From Photorhabdus thracensis (GTDB taxonomy: Bacteria > Pseudomonadota > Gammaproteobacteria > Enterobacterales > Enterobacteriaceae), in contig NZ_CP011104.1 of the NCBI RefSeq assembly GCF_001010285.1, positions 1,302,001 through 1,366,000 of the forward strand: a stretch of DNA of 64,000 nt. Reading direction: 5' to 3'. Made by a program: the position numbers and the translations under genes. The first letter of the stretch is position 1. The number at the start of each line of letters is the position of its first letter. The notes beneath the pieces were generated by a model. The model had not been told where the DNA came from. It saw nothing but the letters and a program-made list of their open reading frames with translations, and ran no database searches. Shown here one piece after another: positions 48,844-57,790 of the stretch.

Positions 48844-50511
48844 TTATTTGCTGATTCTCTTATATTTAATGCGATGCGGTTCTAGCGCTTCGGCTCCAAG
48901 AGTCCGCTTTTTATAGTCTTCGTATTCACTAAAGTTACCTTCAAAGAAAGTCACTTTACCCTCATCCTGATAATCAATGATGTGGGTTGCGATACGGTCA
49001 AGGAACCAACGATCATGGGAAATAACCATTGCACAACCTGGGAACTCCAATAGGGCGTTTTCCAGTGCGCGCAGGGTTTCAATATCCAGGTCGTTGGTTG
49101 GTTCGTCGAGTAGCAGCATGTTACCGCCAACTTGCAGCAGTTTAGCCAAATGTAGCCGGCCTCTTTCACCACCAGACAGTTCACCGACACGTTTACCCTG
49201 ATCAACACCTTTGAAGTTGAAACGACCAACATAAGCGCGGCTTGGCAGCTCGAAGTTGCCGATACGCATGATATCCTGACCACCGGAAATCTCTTCCCAG
49301 ACGGTTTTCTTATCATCCATATTGTCACGGAACTGATCTACAGAAGCCAGTTTGACGGTTTCACCTAATGTGATAGTACCGGAATCAGGTTGTTCCTGGT
49401 TAGCAAGCATACGGAATAAGGTGGATTTACCTGCGCCATTAGGCCCGATAATCCCGACAATGGCCCCTTTTGGCAGAGAGAAGTTCAGATTGTCGATAAG
49501 CACCCGGTCGCCATAGGATTTGGTCAGATTTTCCACTTCCAGAACTTTGTCGCCCAAGCGTGGCCCAGGTGGGATAAACAGTTCGCTGGTTTCGTTACGT
49601 TTCTGGTATTCAACGTTGTTTAATTCTTCAAATCTGGCCAGACGTGCTTTACCTTTTGCCTGACGGCCTTTTGGATTTTGGCGAACCCATTCCAGCTCTT
49701 TCTCAATAGATTTACGGCGGGCGGCTTCTGTTGATGCTTCCTGAGCCAAGCGGGCGTCTTTCTGCTCCAGCCATGAAGAGTAGTTACCCTCCCATGGAAT
49801 ACCTTCACCACGGTCAAGTTCCAGAATCCAGCCGGCAACGTTATCAAGGAAGTAACGGTCATGCGTAATTGCAACAACAGTACCTTCGTAACTGTGCAGG
49901 AAGCGCTCTAGCCAGGCGACGGATTCGGCGTCAAGGTGGTTTGTCGGTTCATCCAGCAGCAGCATATCTGGTTTTTCCAGCAGTAAACGGCAGATTGCTA
50001 CACGACGGCGTTCCCCCCCGGACAAATGCTCAATTTTTGCATCCCACGGCGGCAGACGCAGCGCGTCAGCTGCGCGCTCAAGCTGGTTGTCAAGATTATG
50101 ACCATCGTGGGACTGGATAATCGCTTCCAGCTCACCTTGCTCTTTCGCCAGTTTGTCAAAATCAGCGTCAGGATCAGCATAGGCTGCGTAGACTTCATCC
50201 AGACGGGTCAGCGCGTGTTTCACTTCGCTAACCGCTTCCTCCACTGCTTCGCGGACAGTGTGCTCAAGGTTTAATTTTGGCTCCTGTGGTAGATAGCCAA
50301 TTTTAATTCCCGGCTGTGGGCGGGCTTCGCCTTCGATATCTTTATCAATACCGGCCATGATCCGCAGTAAGGTTGATTTACCCGCGCCGTTAAGGCCAAG
50401 AACACCAATTTTGGCTCCCGGAAAGAAACTCAGGAAGATATTTTTTAGAATATGACGCTTCGGGGGGACAATTTTGCCAACCCGATGCATGCTGTAAACA
50501 TATTGAGCCAC
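48844..50511 (-). CDS. ettA: Energy-dependent translational throttle ABC-F protein EttA
   Basis: This 555-residue ABC-F protein binds the ribosomal E site and gates entry into elongation according to the ATP/ADP ratio. It has two ATP-binding cassettes (Walker A GLNGAGKST and GPNGAGKST; signatures LSGGERRRV and LSGGERGRL; Walker B LLLDEPTNHLD and LLLDEPTNDLD). Between them are the arm insert and the P-site tRNA interaction linker (IEKELEWVRQNPKGRQ). No membrane segments. The length equals that of E. coli EttA (555). Confidence 0.96.
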   Translation of the reverse strand: MAQYVYSMHRVGKIVPPKRHILKNIFLSFFPGAKIGVLGLNGAGKSTLLRIMAGIDKDIEGEARPQPGIKIGYLPQEPKLNLEHTVREAVEEAVSEVKHALTRLDEVYAAYADPDADFDKLAKEQGELEAIIQSHDGHNLDNQLERAADALRLPPWDAKIEHLSGGERRRVAICRLLLEKPDMLLLDEPTNHLDAESVAWLERFLHSYEGTVVAITHDRYFLDNVAGWILELDRGEGIPWEGNYSSWLEQKDARLAQEASTEAARRKSIEKELEWVRQNPKGRQAKGKARLARFEELNNVEYQKRNETSELFIPPGPRLGDKVLEVENLTKSYGDRVLIDNLNFSLPKGAIVGIIGPNGAGKSTLFRMLANQEQPDSGTITLGETVKLASVDQFRDNMDDKKTVWEEISGGQDIMRIGNFELPSRAYVGRFNFKGVDQGKRVGELSGGERGRLHLAKLLQVGGNMLLLDEPTNDLDIETLRALENALLEFPGCAMVISHDRWFLDRIATHIIDYQDEGKVTFFEGNFSEYEDYKKRTLGAEALEPHRIKYKRISK

Positions 50512-50890
50512 GTTGCTATAAGCCTCGCTATCTCTGATTGTTATAATGATAATGCCTGTTTTGCGAAGTCAATCGCATGAACAGGGCGTGTTGGTATCTG
50601 ATTATATCCAGTTAGGTTATTTATGTTCATCTGAACACGATTTGTCACAGTTTACCCGATTTAAGTTAATAAACTCTATAACCCAATTGCCGGAATAGGA
50701 TGGCTCTGGGGCGAGTTTGTTAAGATGGATCAATTTTTTGGATAAAAAACTTACCTGTTTAGTATATACGGTTAAATATTTCATCATGGAGTGAATTAAT
50801 GTGGTAAGTGGCGGTGATTATATTATTATGATGTGTATACATTTGTAATATTAACCTATTCAATTTGATCTCCGGGAGGAGCGTGTGGTA
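50512..50890. other. ettA-slt intergenic region
   Basis: About 380 bp containing the divergent promoters of ettA and slt. No ORF, RNA or clear operator is visible. Confidence 0.4.
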
Positions 50891-52807
50891 ATGGCTAAAT
50901 GGCAACACTTTGCGATGGTTATAGGGTTGGTTTTTATGTCTGTCGCAGCAAACGCTGATTCTCTGGATGATCAGCGACAGCGATATCAGCAAATTAAGCA
51001 AGCGTGGGATGCCAGTGATATGGCTGAGGTGGCAAGACTGATGCCAACATTGAAAGACTACCCGCTTTATCCTTATCTTAAATACCGGGAACTGACTCAG
51101 GATTTGGCGCTGGTGACACCAGAACAGATCCGTGGCTTTATTGATAGTCACCCCAATCTGCCACCAGCACGCTCTTTATCATCCCGTTTTATCAATGAGC
51201 TTGCACATCGTGAAGACTGGCGTGGGCTGCTGGCATTTAGCCCTACAGCACCGAAATCGATTACAAGCCGTTGTAATTACTATTTTGCCAAATGGACGAC
51301 AGGTGAAAAGCAGGTTGCCTGGCAGGGAGCGAAAGACATTTGGTTGAATGGTCGCTCTTTACCTGCCAGTTGCGATAAATTATTTGATGTCTGGCAGCAA
51401 GCAGGCTACTTATCGGCGGAACTGATATTACAGCGTATTAGTCTCGCATTAAAAGCGGGGAATACTTCGCTGGTCAGTTACCTCGCTAAACGATTGCCGC
51501 TGGGATACAAAAGTATCAGTGATGGCCTGATTAAGTTGCAGGATGATCCTGCTACCGTATCTGTTTTTGCTGATAATACCGGGCCGACTGATTTCACCCG
51601 TGTCGCTACTTTAACGGCTTTCTCACTCCTTGCTCGTCAAGATCCGGATCAGGCAAGAGCGATCATTCCATCAATTGCCAGAGCACAAAAGATGAATGAC
51701 AGCGAGCGTCAGCGGTTAAAAGATATTGTTGCCTGGCAGTTAATGGGTGATGTGAACGATGAGCAAGAGAAGTGGCGCGATGATGTGATCCGCGATAGCC
51801 AATCTGTTTCACTGCTTGAGCGTCGTGTTCGTCTGGCGTTGGGTCATGCAGATGAGCCTGGTTTGGCTCAGTGGATCAAATTGCTACCGTTAGCGAACCA
51901 GAACAAAGAGGAATGGCGTTATTGGCGGGCTAATCTTTTATTGGCGCAGGGTAATAAAAGCGAAGGTGAGGCGATACTGCGTAAGTTGACAGAAGGTCGC
52001 GGCTTTTACCCAATGGTTGCTGCGCAAAGACTGAATATCCGTTATCCACTGACGATTAATACCGCAGAAAAGCCAGATGCGACTATTGCTTCGATGTCCG
52101 AAGTGCAGAGAGTAAGGGAACTGATATATTGGCAAATGGATAATCTTGCCCGCATAGAGTGGAGTTATTTGGTTGCTAGCCAGAATCAATCAAAACAACA
52201 GCAGTTGGCACGTTATGCTTTTAATCAAAAATGGGCGACTCTTAGTGTACAGGCGACAATAACCGGAAAAATGTGGGATTATCTTGAAGAACGTTTTCCG
52301 TTGGCATGGCAGCAAGAGTTCAGTCGTTTCACGTCAGGTAAGGGAATTTCTCAAAGTTATGCGATGGCGATAGCCCGTCAGGAAAGCGCCTGGAATCCGC
52401 AAGCCAGTTCTCCAGTCGGTGCAATGGGTTTGATGCAGGTGATGCCGGGAACGGCGGCGGATACGGTTAAGCAAAATGATATTCAGGGGTATGTAAACAG
52501 TAGCCAGTTGATGAATCCACTGACGAATATCGAAATTGGTACGGCTTATCTCGAATCGGTTTATCAGCGTTTTGGTCATAACCGGATACTTGCCAGTGCC
52601 GCTTATAATGCAGGTCCGGCCCGTGTTGATCGTTGGTTATCTGACAGTGGTGGACGGTTGGACGCGATAGCCTTTATTGAAAGCATTCCATTTGCCGAAA
52701 CGCGCAGTTATGTCAAAAATGTTTTGGCTTATGATGTTTTCTACAGTAACTTTATCGGTAAGTCATCAAAGGTGTTGACTAACGCAGAATGGCAAAGGCG
52801 ATACTGA
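50891..52807 (+). CDS. slt: Soluble lytic murein transglycosylase Slt70
   Basis: A periplasmic, muramidase-like enzyme of about 638 residues that cleaves peptidoglycan to 1,6-anhydromuramyl products. It has a signal peptide (AKWQHFAMVIGLVFMSVAANA), a long alpha-superhelical ring, and a C-terminal lysozyme-like domain with the catalytic Glu in IARQESAWNPQA, then GAMGLMQVMPGTA and ASAAYNAGPARV. The ATG at 50891 has GGGAGGA 10 bp upstream; a GTG two codons earlier is also possible. trpR follows, as in E. coli. Confidence 0.95.
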   Translation: MAKWQHFAMVIGLVFMSVAANADSLDDQRQRYQQIKQAWDASDMAEVARLMPTLKDYPLYPYLKYRELTQDLALVTPEQIRGFIDSHPNLPPARSLSSRFINELAHREDWRGLLAFSPTAPKSITSRCNYYFAKWTTGEKQVAWQGAKDIWLNGRSLPASCDKLFDVWQQAGYLSAELILQRISLALKAGNTSLVSYLAKRLPLGYKSISDGLIKLQDDPATVSVFADNTGPTDFTRVATLTAFSLLARQDPDQARAIIPSIARAQKMNDSERQRLKDIVAWQLMGDVNDEQEKWRDDVIRDSQSVSLLERRVRLALGHADEPGLAQWIKLLPLANQNKEEWRYWRANLLLAQGNKSEGEAILRKLTEGRGFYPMVAAQRLNIRYPLTINTAEKPDATIASMSEVQRVRELIYWQMDNLARIEWSYLVASQNQSKQQQLARYAFNQKWATLSVQATITGKMWDYLEERFPLAWQQEFSRFTSGKGISQSYAMAIARQESAWNPQASSPVGAMGLMQVMPGTAADTVKQNDIQGYVNSSQLMNPLTNIEIGTAYLESVYQRFGHNRILASAAYNAGPARVDRWLSDSGGRLDAIAFIESIPFAETRSYVKNVLAYDVFYSNFIGKSSKVLTNAEWQRRY

Positions 52808-52833
52808 TTTATGGCAAACTATGTTATGCTATT

Positions 52834-52851
52834 GTACTAGTTAAATAGTAT
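52834..52851 (+). promoter_or_regulatory. trpR: Trp repressor operator in the trpR promoter
   Basis: GTACTAGTTAAATAGTAT matches the palindromic trp operator GTACTAGTTAACTAGTAC at 16 of 18 positions and ends 15 bp before trpR. It indicates autoregulation by TrpR with tryptophan. Confidence 0.85.
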
Positions 52852-52866
52852 GACAACTGATTAATT

Positions 52867-53187
52867 ATGACTCCAAATCATCTGACAGACCCGGCACTTT
52901 CGCCACAAGATAATGAAGATTGGCAACGCTTTGTGACGTTACTCCAACAGGCTTTTGCGCAAGATCTGCAACATCCGGTTTTGCAGTTATTATTGACGCC
53001 TGATGAGCGGGCAGCACTGGCTACAAGAGTACGGATTATCAAAGAATTGATGAGTGGGCAAATGAGCCAACGTGAGCTGAAAAATGAACTTGGGGTTGGA
53101 ATTGCGACTATCACACGTGGTTCTAATAGCCTGAAGTTTGCTTCAGACGATGTGAAGGCGTGGTTAGAAGAGCAATTGCTGAAATGA
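52867..53187 (+). CDS. trpR: Trp operon repressor
   Basis: A 106-residue, dimeric, tryptophan-activated repressor. The recognition helix-turn-helix is in [22 protein letters not shown], and the tryptophan-binding residues lie around [16 protein letters not shown]. Length matches E. coli TrpR (108). It has its own operator upstream. In this genome its signal, tryptophan, is also the presumed substrate of the halogenase in the accessory cluster, though nothing here links the two. Confidence 0.96.
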   Translation: MTPNHLTDPALSPQDNEDWQRFVTLLQQAFAQDLQHPVLQLLLTPDERAALATRVRIIKELMSGQMSQRELKNELGVGIATITRGSNSLKFASDDVKAWLEEQLLK

Positions 53188-53188
53188 C

Positions 53189-53207
53189 AGGCCGCCGACT
53201 GCGGCCT
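53189..53207. terminator. Hairpin between trpR and yjjX
   Basis: A GC-rich 7-bp stem (AGGCCGC with GCGGCCT, 5-nt loop) lies directly at the trpR stop. It lacks a T-run, so termination is uncertain. A second stem (TGAATGCC with GGCATTCA) overlaps the yjjX end. Confidence 0.4.
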
Positions 53208-53222
53208 AGGGTGAATGCCTGT

Positions 53223-53753
53223 TTAACGGGCATTCAGCTCTTTATAAATTTCATGATGGACAGGCACTAAAGCGAGTATCAGGGCTTGATGGTACACACT
53301 GGTACGAGTCAGGATGCCATTAGTGAAAAAGCCAATAGCACCGCCTTTCTGTTTGATGTTATCAACGCCGGTGAGGTAAGCCATTTCGTGGCCTAATTCA
53401 CGACCCTCGCGGATACCATCAAGAATTTTCTCTGGCAGCATCAGGCTGGCAGAGCGGGATTCTCCGCGAATTTGCTGATATTCCACTACCATCCAGGCAA
53501 ATGTCATATCATCTTCAATACCTGCTTCCACACCTACCCAGAAGTCTGCTTCGGGACGGACCTGCCTGGCAGCCATCACACGCTGACGGGCACCGGTACG
53601 GGTTTCTGTGTTACCCATGGGTTGTTGTGGGACACTGCTGTCTACATTGATATCTTCGATCCGGTAAGCACCAGGTCCAAAAACGTCATCAAATGCGAGA
53701 CTGATGGCTTTAATTTTGGCGGGGTTGGTGGTTGCAGCAATAACGTGATACAT
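53223..53753 (-). CDS. yjjX: Inosine/xanthosine triphosphatase YjjX
   Basis: A 176-residue member of the NTPase/Maf-like fold that hydrolyses non-canonical purine triphosphates (ITP, XTP) to prevent their incorporation. The start [15 protein letters not shown], the central GTRTGARQR-like [12 protein letters not shown], and [10 protein letters not shown] are conserved. Convergent with trpR and divergent from gpmB, as in E. coli. Confidence 0.94.
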   Translation of the reverse strand: MYHVIAATTNPAKIKAISLAFDDVFGPGAYRIEDINVDSSVPQQPMGNTETRTGARQRVMAARQVRPEADFWVGVEAGIEDDMTFAWMVVEYQQIRGESRSASLMLPEKILDGIREGRELGHEMAYLTGVDNIKQKGGAIGFFTNGILTRTSVYHQALILALVPVHHEIYKELNAR

Positions 53754-53807
53754 AATAGATAAGTTATCCTTTGAACTAATATTTACGCAGTATAACGGAA
53801 AATGAAA

Positions 53808-54455
53808 ATGTTACAGGTATATCTTGTTCGTCATGGGGAGTCCGAATGGAATGCGGAACGTCGTATCCAAGGACAATCTGACAGCCCTTTAACCGAAACA
53901 GGCGAATATCAGGCCAGATTAGTGGCGAAAAGAGTAAAATCTGAAAAGATTACCCATATTATTACCAGTGATCTCGGGCGCACATGTCGTACCGCGGAAA
54001 TCATTGCTGAGGTTTGCGGTTGTGAAGTTATTCTGGAGCCACGTTTGCGGGAATTGCACATGGGAGTGCTTGAACGCAGAAATATTGACTCACTGACTTC
54101 AGAAGAAGAAAGTTGGCGTAAGAAAGTCCTTGATGGTACGCCCGGCGGGCGCATCCCTGAAGGTGAATCTATGGAGGAGCTCTCTGTGCGTATGAGAGCC
54201 GCACTGGAGACTTGCCGTCACCTGCCTAGTGGTAGCCGGCCGTTACTGGTCAGTCATGGAATCGCTTTGGGATGCTTAGTTAGCACGATATTGGGATTAC
54301 CCGCACATGCTGAACGTCGTCTTCGTTTGCGTAATTGCTCTCTGTCCAGAGTAGATTATCAGCACAGCCCGTGGCTGGCATCAGGCTGGATTGTGGAAAC
54401 GGCAGGCGATATCACACATCTTGATATGCCCGCATTGGATGAATTACAGCGTTAG
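53808..54455 (+). CDS. gpmB: Phosphoglycerate mutase-like histidine phosphatase GpmB
   Basis: The 215-residue protein has the catalytic [10 protein letters not shown] motif, the acid loop [10 protein letters not shown] and the second His in [10 protein letters not shown]. Although named a phosphoglycerate mutase, the family member in E. coli has weak or no mutase activity and acts as a phosphatase. The ATG at 53808 ([10 protein letters not shown]) matches E. coli; an ATG two codons earlier is possible. Its end overlaps the tail of rob by 4 bp, tail to tail. Confidence 0.93.
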   Translation: MLQVYLVRHGESEWNAERRIQGQSDSPLTETGEYQARLVAKRVKSEKITHIITSDLGRTCRTAEIIAEVCGCEVILEPRLRELHMGVLERRNIDSLTSEEESWRKKVLDGTPGGRIPEGESMEELSVRMRAALETCRHLPSGSRPLLVSHGIALGCLVSTILGLPAHAERRLRLRNCSLSRVDYQHSPWLASGWIVETAGDITHLDMPALDELQR

Positions 54456-55327
54456 TGCTGGATAGGAATGAGATACTGAAATTCGATGATATGATTCGCT
54501 GCTTCCTTTTCCCGTTCATTGATATTGGTGAGATAATAGCGTTCGATATCGTATCCTTTCCTGCGTGTCAGGTTTAGCATTGGCAAGCAAATACCATAGA
54601 CGGTGAACAGGAAATCCTGTAAGCCATCTTTGGTGCCATAGTAACTGAATGAGACATACTCTCCAGCTGGCAATGTAACAGGTTGGCTACCTGCTACATC
54701 AAACTGCGCATATTTGGGTTCTACCGCTGTCGTGTAGAATACCGTCTGCTCATCTTCTTTTTCTGGGTTGAGAATAGCGTGGTGAAGGCCATAAAGCACA
54801 GGCGGTAACACTTCTGCATTTTGCAGATAGTATGTCCAGAAATTATGGCGCATTTCAGTACAAGAACTGGACCACTGTTCCAGCGTATAGGAACAGGTCT
54901 GTTCTATACCAACCAGTGGCTGTTCCTCCAGCGTGATATATGTTGCTTCGGGAATATGCCGCTTATCCAGCAATATGGGGGGGCAAATGCCGGCTGCGCA
55001 CCATTCCTCACTGAGCCGATAAAGTGCCGGAGTTTTATTAAATTGTTTTTTAAATGCACGAGTGAAAGTTTGTTGGGAGTCAAACCGGTACTGTAAAGCA
55101 ATATCCAGAATGGGACGGCTGGTTAAACGCAAAGCAACAGCTGCCCGCGATAACCTTCTGGCACGGATATAGGAGCCAATAGCTTGGCCGGTAACATCTT
55201 TAAACATACGTTGCAGGTGCCATTTAGAATAACCTGCTTTGGCCGCAACATTGTTGAGTGATAGCGGTTGATCCAGATGATTATCTAGCCAACGTAATAA
55301 ATCACGAATGATGCTGGTTTGATCCAT
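54452..55327 (-). CDS. rob: Right origin-binding protein, AraC-family regulator Rob
   Basis: The 291-residue activator has an N-terminal AraC/XylS DNA-binding domain with two helix-turn-helices (LNNVAAKAGYSKWHLQRMF and ILDIALQYRFDSQQTFTRAF) and a C-terminal GyrI-like effector-binding domain. Rob binds oriC and activates the mar/sox/rob stress and efflux genes. Its length matches E. coli Rob (289). Confidence 0.95.
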   Translation of the reverse strand: MDQTSIIRDLLRWLDNHLDQPLSLNNVAAKAGYSKWHLQRMFKDVTGQAIGSYIRARRLSRAAVALRLTSRPILDIALQYRFDSQQTFTRAFKKQFNKTPALYRLSEEWCAAGICPPILLDKRHIPEATYITLEEQPLVGIEQTCSYTLEQWSSSCTEMRHNFWTYYLQNAEVLPPVLYGLHHAILNPEKEDEQTVFYTTAVEPKYAQFDVAGSQPVTLPAGEYVSFSYYGTKDGLQDFLFTVYGICLPMLNLTRRKGYDIERYYLTNINEREKEAANHIIEFQYLIPIQH

Positions 55328-55708
55328 ACATCTCCTTAGTCATTAAGACCAGAAAGAATAATATAAGAGCCTATACCATTAGGCTATTTTGTTTGCTATT
55401 TGAACAAGCCCGCAAGTTAAGTGAAACGAATCATTCACATGTATTGTGTACGTTCTGGTTTCTACGTGCTGTTCGTGTTCATAATTTATTGACAAGAGTA
55501 GCATTCAACAATAACTCTACTGGATATAAACACTAAGTGTAAGACAAGTCTTCTATTTACAATAGGATACTTATTCGTATTATTATTTCACTCATTACTT
55601 TGTGAAATTATATTAATAATTAACTATTATTGTTGGTGGTATTACCACCCTGTTTGGTATTAGTGTAGTGAAATTTTAGGCTTAATTAATTAAGGTATGA
55701 GATTATAT
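55328..55708. other. rob-creA intergenic region
   Basis: About 380 bp with the divergent promoters of rob and creA. There are small inverted repeats (ATTTCAC with GTGAAAT near 55585-55608, and GGTGGTATTACCACC near 55634), but none I can assign to a known regulator. Confidence 0.35.
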
Positions 55709-56194
55709 ATGTTAAAAATCATAAAGATATTAGTAGCAACTACATTGTTGTTCGTACCTCTGGCTACTCAGGCTGAAGAAATTGGCTCGGTAGACACTGT
55801 TTTTAAATTTATCGGGCCAGATCACAAAATTGTGGTGGAAGCGTTTGATGATCCAGATGTTAAAAATGTGACTTGTTACCTGAGCAGAGCAAAAACAGGT
55901 GGAATAAAAGGGGGATTGGGGCTTGCAGAAGATACCGCTGATGCGGCTATTTCCTGCCAGCAAGTCGGATCCATTGAACTGACAGACAAGATTAAAAAGA
56001 GCGGTAAGAAGGGCCAGATTGTTTTCCAAAAACGCACTTCACTGGTGTTTAAAAAACTTCAGGTTGTTCGTTTTTACGATGTAAACCGTAATGCATTAGT
56101 CTATCTGACCTATTCTGACAAAATGATTGATGGTTCACCGAAGAATGCGATCAGTGCTGTACCCATTATGCCGTGGAAAGTTGCGGAAAACTGA
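55709..56194 (+). CDS. creA: CreA family periplasmic protein
   Basis: A 161-residue protein with a signal peptide ([19 protein letters not shown]) and the conserved CreA body ([24 protein letters not shown] is split in the family into a core strand and a Cys). Two cysteines could form a disulfide. The function is unknown. The ATG at 55709 has TAAGG 14 bp upstream; an in-frame ATG at 55697 overlaps that RBS. creBCD, which follow creA in E. coli, are absent; arcA is next. Confidence 0.9.
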   Translation: MLKIIKILVATTLLFVPLATQAEEIGSVDTVFKFIGPDHKIVVEAFDDPDVKNVTCYLSRAKTGGIKGGLGLAEDTADAAISCQQVGSIELTDKIKKSGKKGQIVFQKRTSLVFKKLQVVRFYDVNRNALVYLTYSDKMIDGSPKNAISAVPIMPWKVAEN

Positions 56195-56198
56195 GAGG

Positions 56199-56242
56199 CA
56201 GGATGGGGTTCCTCATGGATATCCCATCCTGTTATCTATTTT
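56199..56242. terminator. Terminator between creA and arcA
   Basis: A perfect 9-bp stem (CAGGATGGG with CCCATCCTG, 15-nt loop) follows creA and is trailed by TTATCTATTTT. It serves creA and possibly the convergent arcA. Confidence 0.65.
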
Positions 56243-56262
56243 AGATATATCGATGATTCACA

Positions 56263-56979
56263 CTACGCTTCTAAATCACCGCAGAAACGATAACCTTCAC
56301 CATGAATGGTGGCAATAATTTCCATCGTATCTGGATTAGATTCGAAATGTTTACGAATACGCCGGATAGTCACATCAACAGTCCGGTCATGAGGTTTCAG
56401 TTCACGGCCTGTCATCTTTTTCAGTAATTCTGCGCGAGTCTGGATCTTGCCCGGATTTTCACAGAAATGAAGCATGGCGCGGAACTCACTGCGTGGCAAT
56501 TTGTATTGCTCACCAGCTGGGCTGATCAGAGAACGGCTATTGATATCCAATTCCCAGCCATTGAATTTGTAGCTCTCAACCTGGCGTCGCTCCTCGGTGA
56601 CAGTACTCAGATTCATGGTACGGGAAAGCAGGTTGCGGGCCCGAATAGTTAATTCACGTGGGTTAAAGGGTTTGGTGATGTAATCATCCGCACCAATTTC
56701 CAACCCAAGGATCTTGTCTACCTCATTATCACGGCCGGTCAGGAACATCAAAGCAACATTCGCTTGCTCACGCAATTCGCGGGCAAGTAACAAGCCATTT
56801 TTGCCTGGAAGATTAATATCCATAATCACCAGGTTAATGTCACTGTCTGACAGAATATGGTGCATTTCTGAACCATCGGTGGCTTCATAAACGATATACC
56901 CTTCAGCTTCGAAAATGCTTTTTAGGGTATTGCGAGTGACAATTTCGTCTTCAACAATCAAAATGTGCGGGGTTTGCAT
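56263..56979 (-). CDS. arcA: Aerobic respiration control response regulator ArcA
   Basis: The 238-residue OmpR-type regulator has a receiver domain (phospho-accepting Asp in VIMDINLPG, switch Thr in ALMFLTGR, Lys in ITKPFNPRE) and a C-terminal winged helix ([17 protein letters not shown]). With sensor ArcB it represses aerobic functions under low oxygen. Length and end match E. coli ArcA (238). Confidence 0.97.
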   Translation of the reverse strand: MQTPHILIVEDEIVTRNTLKSIFEAEGYIVYEATDGSEMHHILSDSDINLVIMDINLPGKNGLLLARELREQANVALMFLTGRDNEVDKILGLEIGADDYITKPFNPRELTIRARNLLSRTMNLSTVTEERRQVESYKFNGWELDINSRSLISPAGEQYKLPRSEFRAMLHFCENPGKIQTRAELLKKMTGRELKPHDRTVDVTIRRIRKHFESNPDTMEIIATIHGEGYRFCGDLEA

Positions 56980-57636
56980 GGTTGCTACCTAGAATCGCTT
57001 AAAATAAAATCAGAATGACTCAAACTACTCTTATCTCAGGATATTTACTGGTTATTGTTTGTCATCACTGAAATTATAGCTTAAGTCAGTAATAACATTT
57101 ATTGATATGTTTTACACTGAAAGTAAAAGTTGTTTTTCCTTTGTGGGCATATACCCGAAAAAACTAGCTAAACAGTGTTATGTTAGTCTATTAACAGCAA
57201 TATAACAGCTTGCAATGCATTTACCATCTAAAAAAACTACCTTTTATTGACGTACATCAAAATTGATTGTAGCACGTTAATATTATTTATATTTGTTATT
57301 TTATACTTTGTACTATGTCAGGCAAATGACAAATTCCTGTTAACACGTGGAGTGTTATTGTGCAAAAAATAATCCACAATAAGATTGTTGGCAAACAAAA
57401 ATAACTGATTTTTACTAAAAGATAAAACATATTGTTAATTTTGTTAAAAATAGATTTAATAACTAAAATATTACGTCCAGTAAGATATATTTGTTGGTAT
57501 TGATGACTATGAAATGAATTATTCCAATGGAAAAAATATTAAAAATATAAGATTATTTAGATAAAATGTTTGACTTTGTGAAAGAATTCATTTAACCAGT
57601 ATAGGGTCAAACCAATTAAATGACAGACAGGAACCT
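56980..57636. other. arcA-thrL intergenic region
   Basis: About 650 bp, AT-rich, with the divergent arcA and thr promoters. It holds an FNR-like site and a TTGACT -35-like hexamer at 57570. E. coli has yjjY and yjtD here; neither is recognisable. Confidence 0.5.
57247..57260. promoter_or_regulatory. arcA: FNR-like binding site upstream of arcA
   Basis: TTGACGTACATCAA matches the FNR palindrome TTGAT-N4-ATCAA at 9 of 10 positions and lies 268 bp before arcA on its upstream side. arcA is FNR-activated in E. coli. Confidence 0.6.
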
Positions 57637-57705
57637 ATGCAAACTATCAGCCTGAAAACGACAATTATTATCACCACCGGAACTACAAGTTACGGGGCGG
57701 GCTGA
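57637..57705 (+). CDS. thrL: thr operon leader peptide
   Basis: A 22-codon ORF (starting MQTISLKTT and ending SYGAG) with seven Thr and four Ile codons, mostly in one cluster. Ribosome stalling at these codons when threonyl- or isoleucyl-tRNA is short would prevent the terminator from forming and allow thrABC transcription. The RBS GACAGGAAC precedes the ATG. Confidence 0.95.
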   Translation: MQTISLKTTIIITTGTTSYGAG

Positions 57706-57730
57706 CGCATATATTAAAGATAGAGAGAAA

Positions 57731-57764
57731 AGCCCGCATCCAAATCAGATGCGGGCTTTTTTTT
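57731..57764 (+). terminator. thrL: thr attenuator
   Basis: A perfect 10-bp stem (AGCCCGCATC with GATGCGGGCT, 7-nt loop) runs directly into eight T residues. It sits between thrL and thrA and is the attenuation terminator. Confidence 0.95.
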
Positions 57765-57790
57765 GGCGCGAAATCAGGAGAAAAATGTTA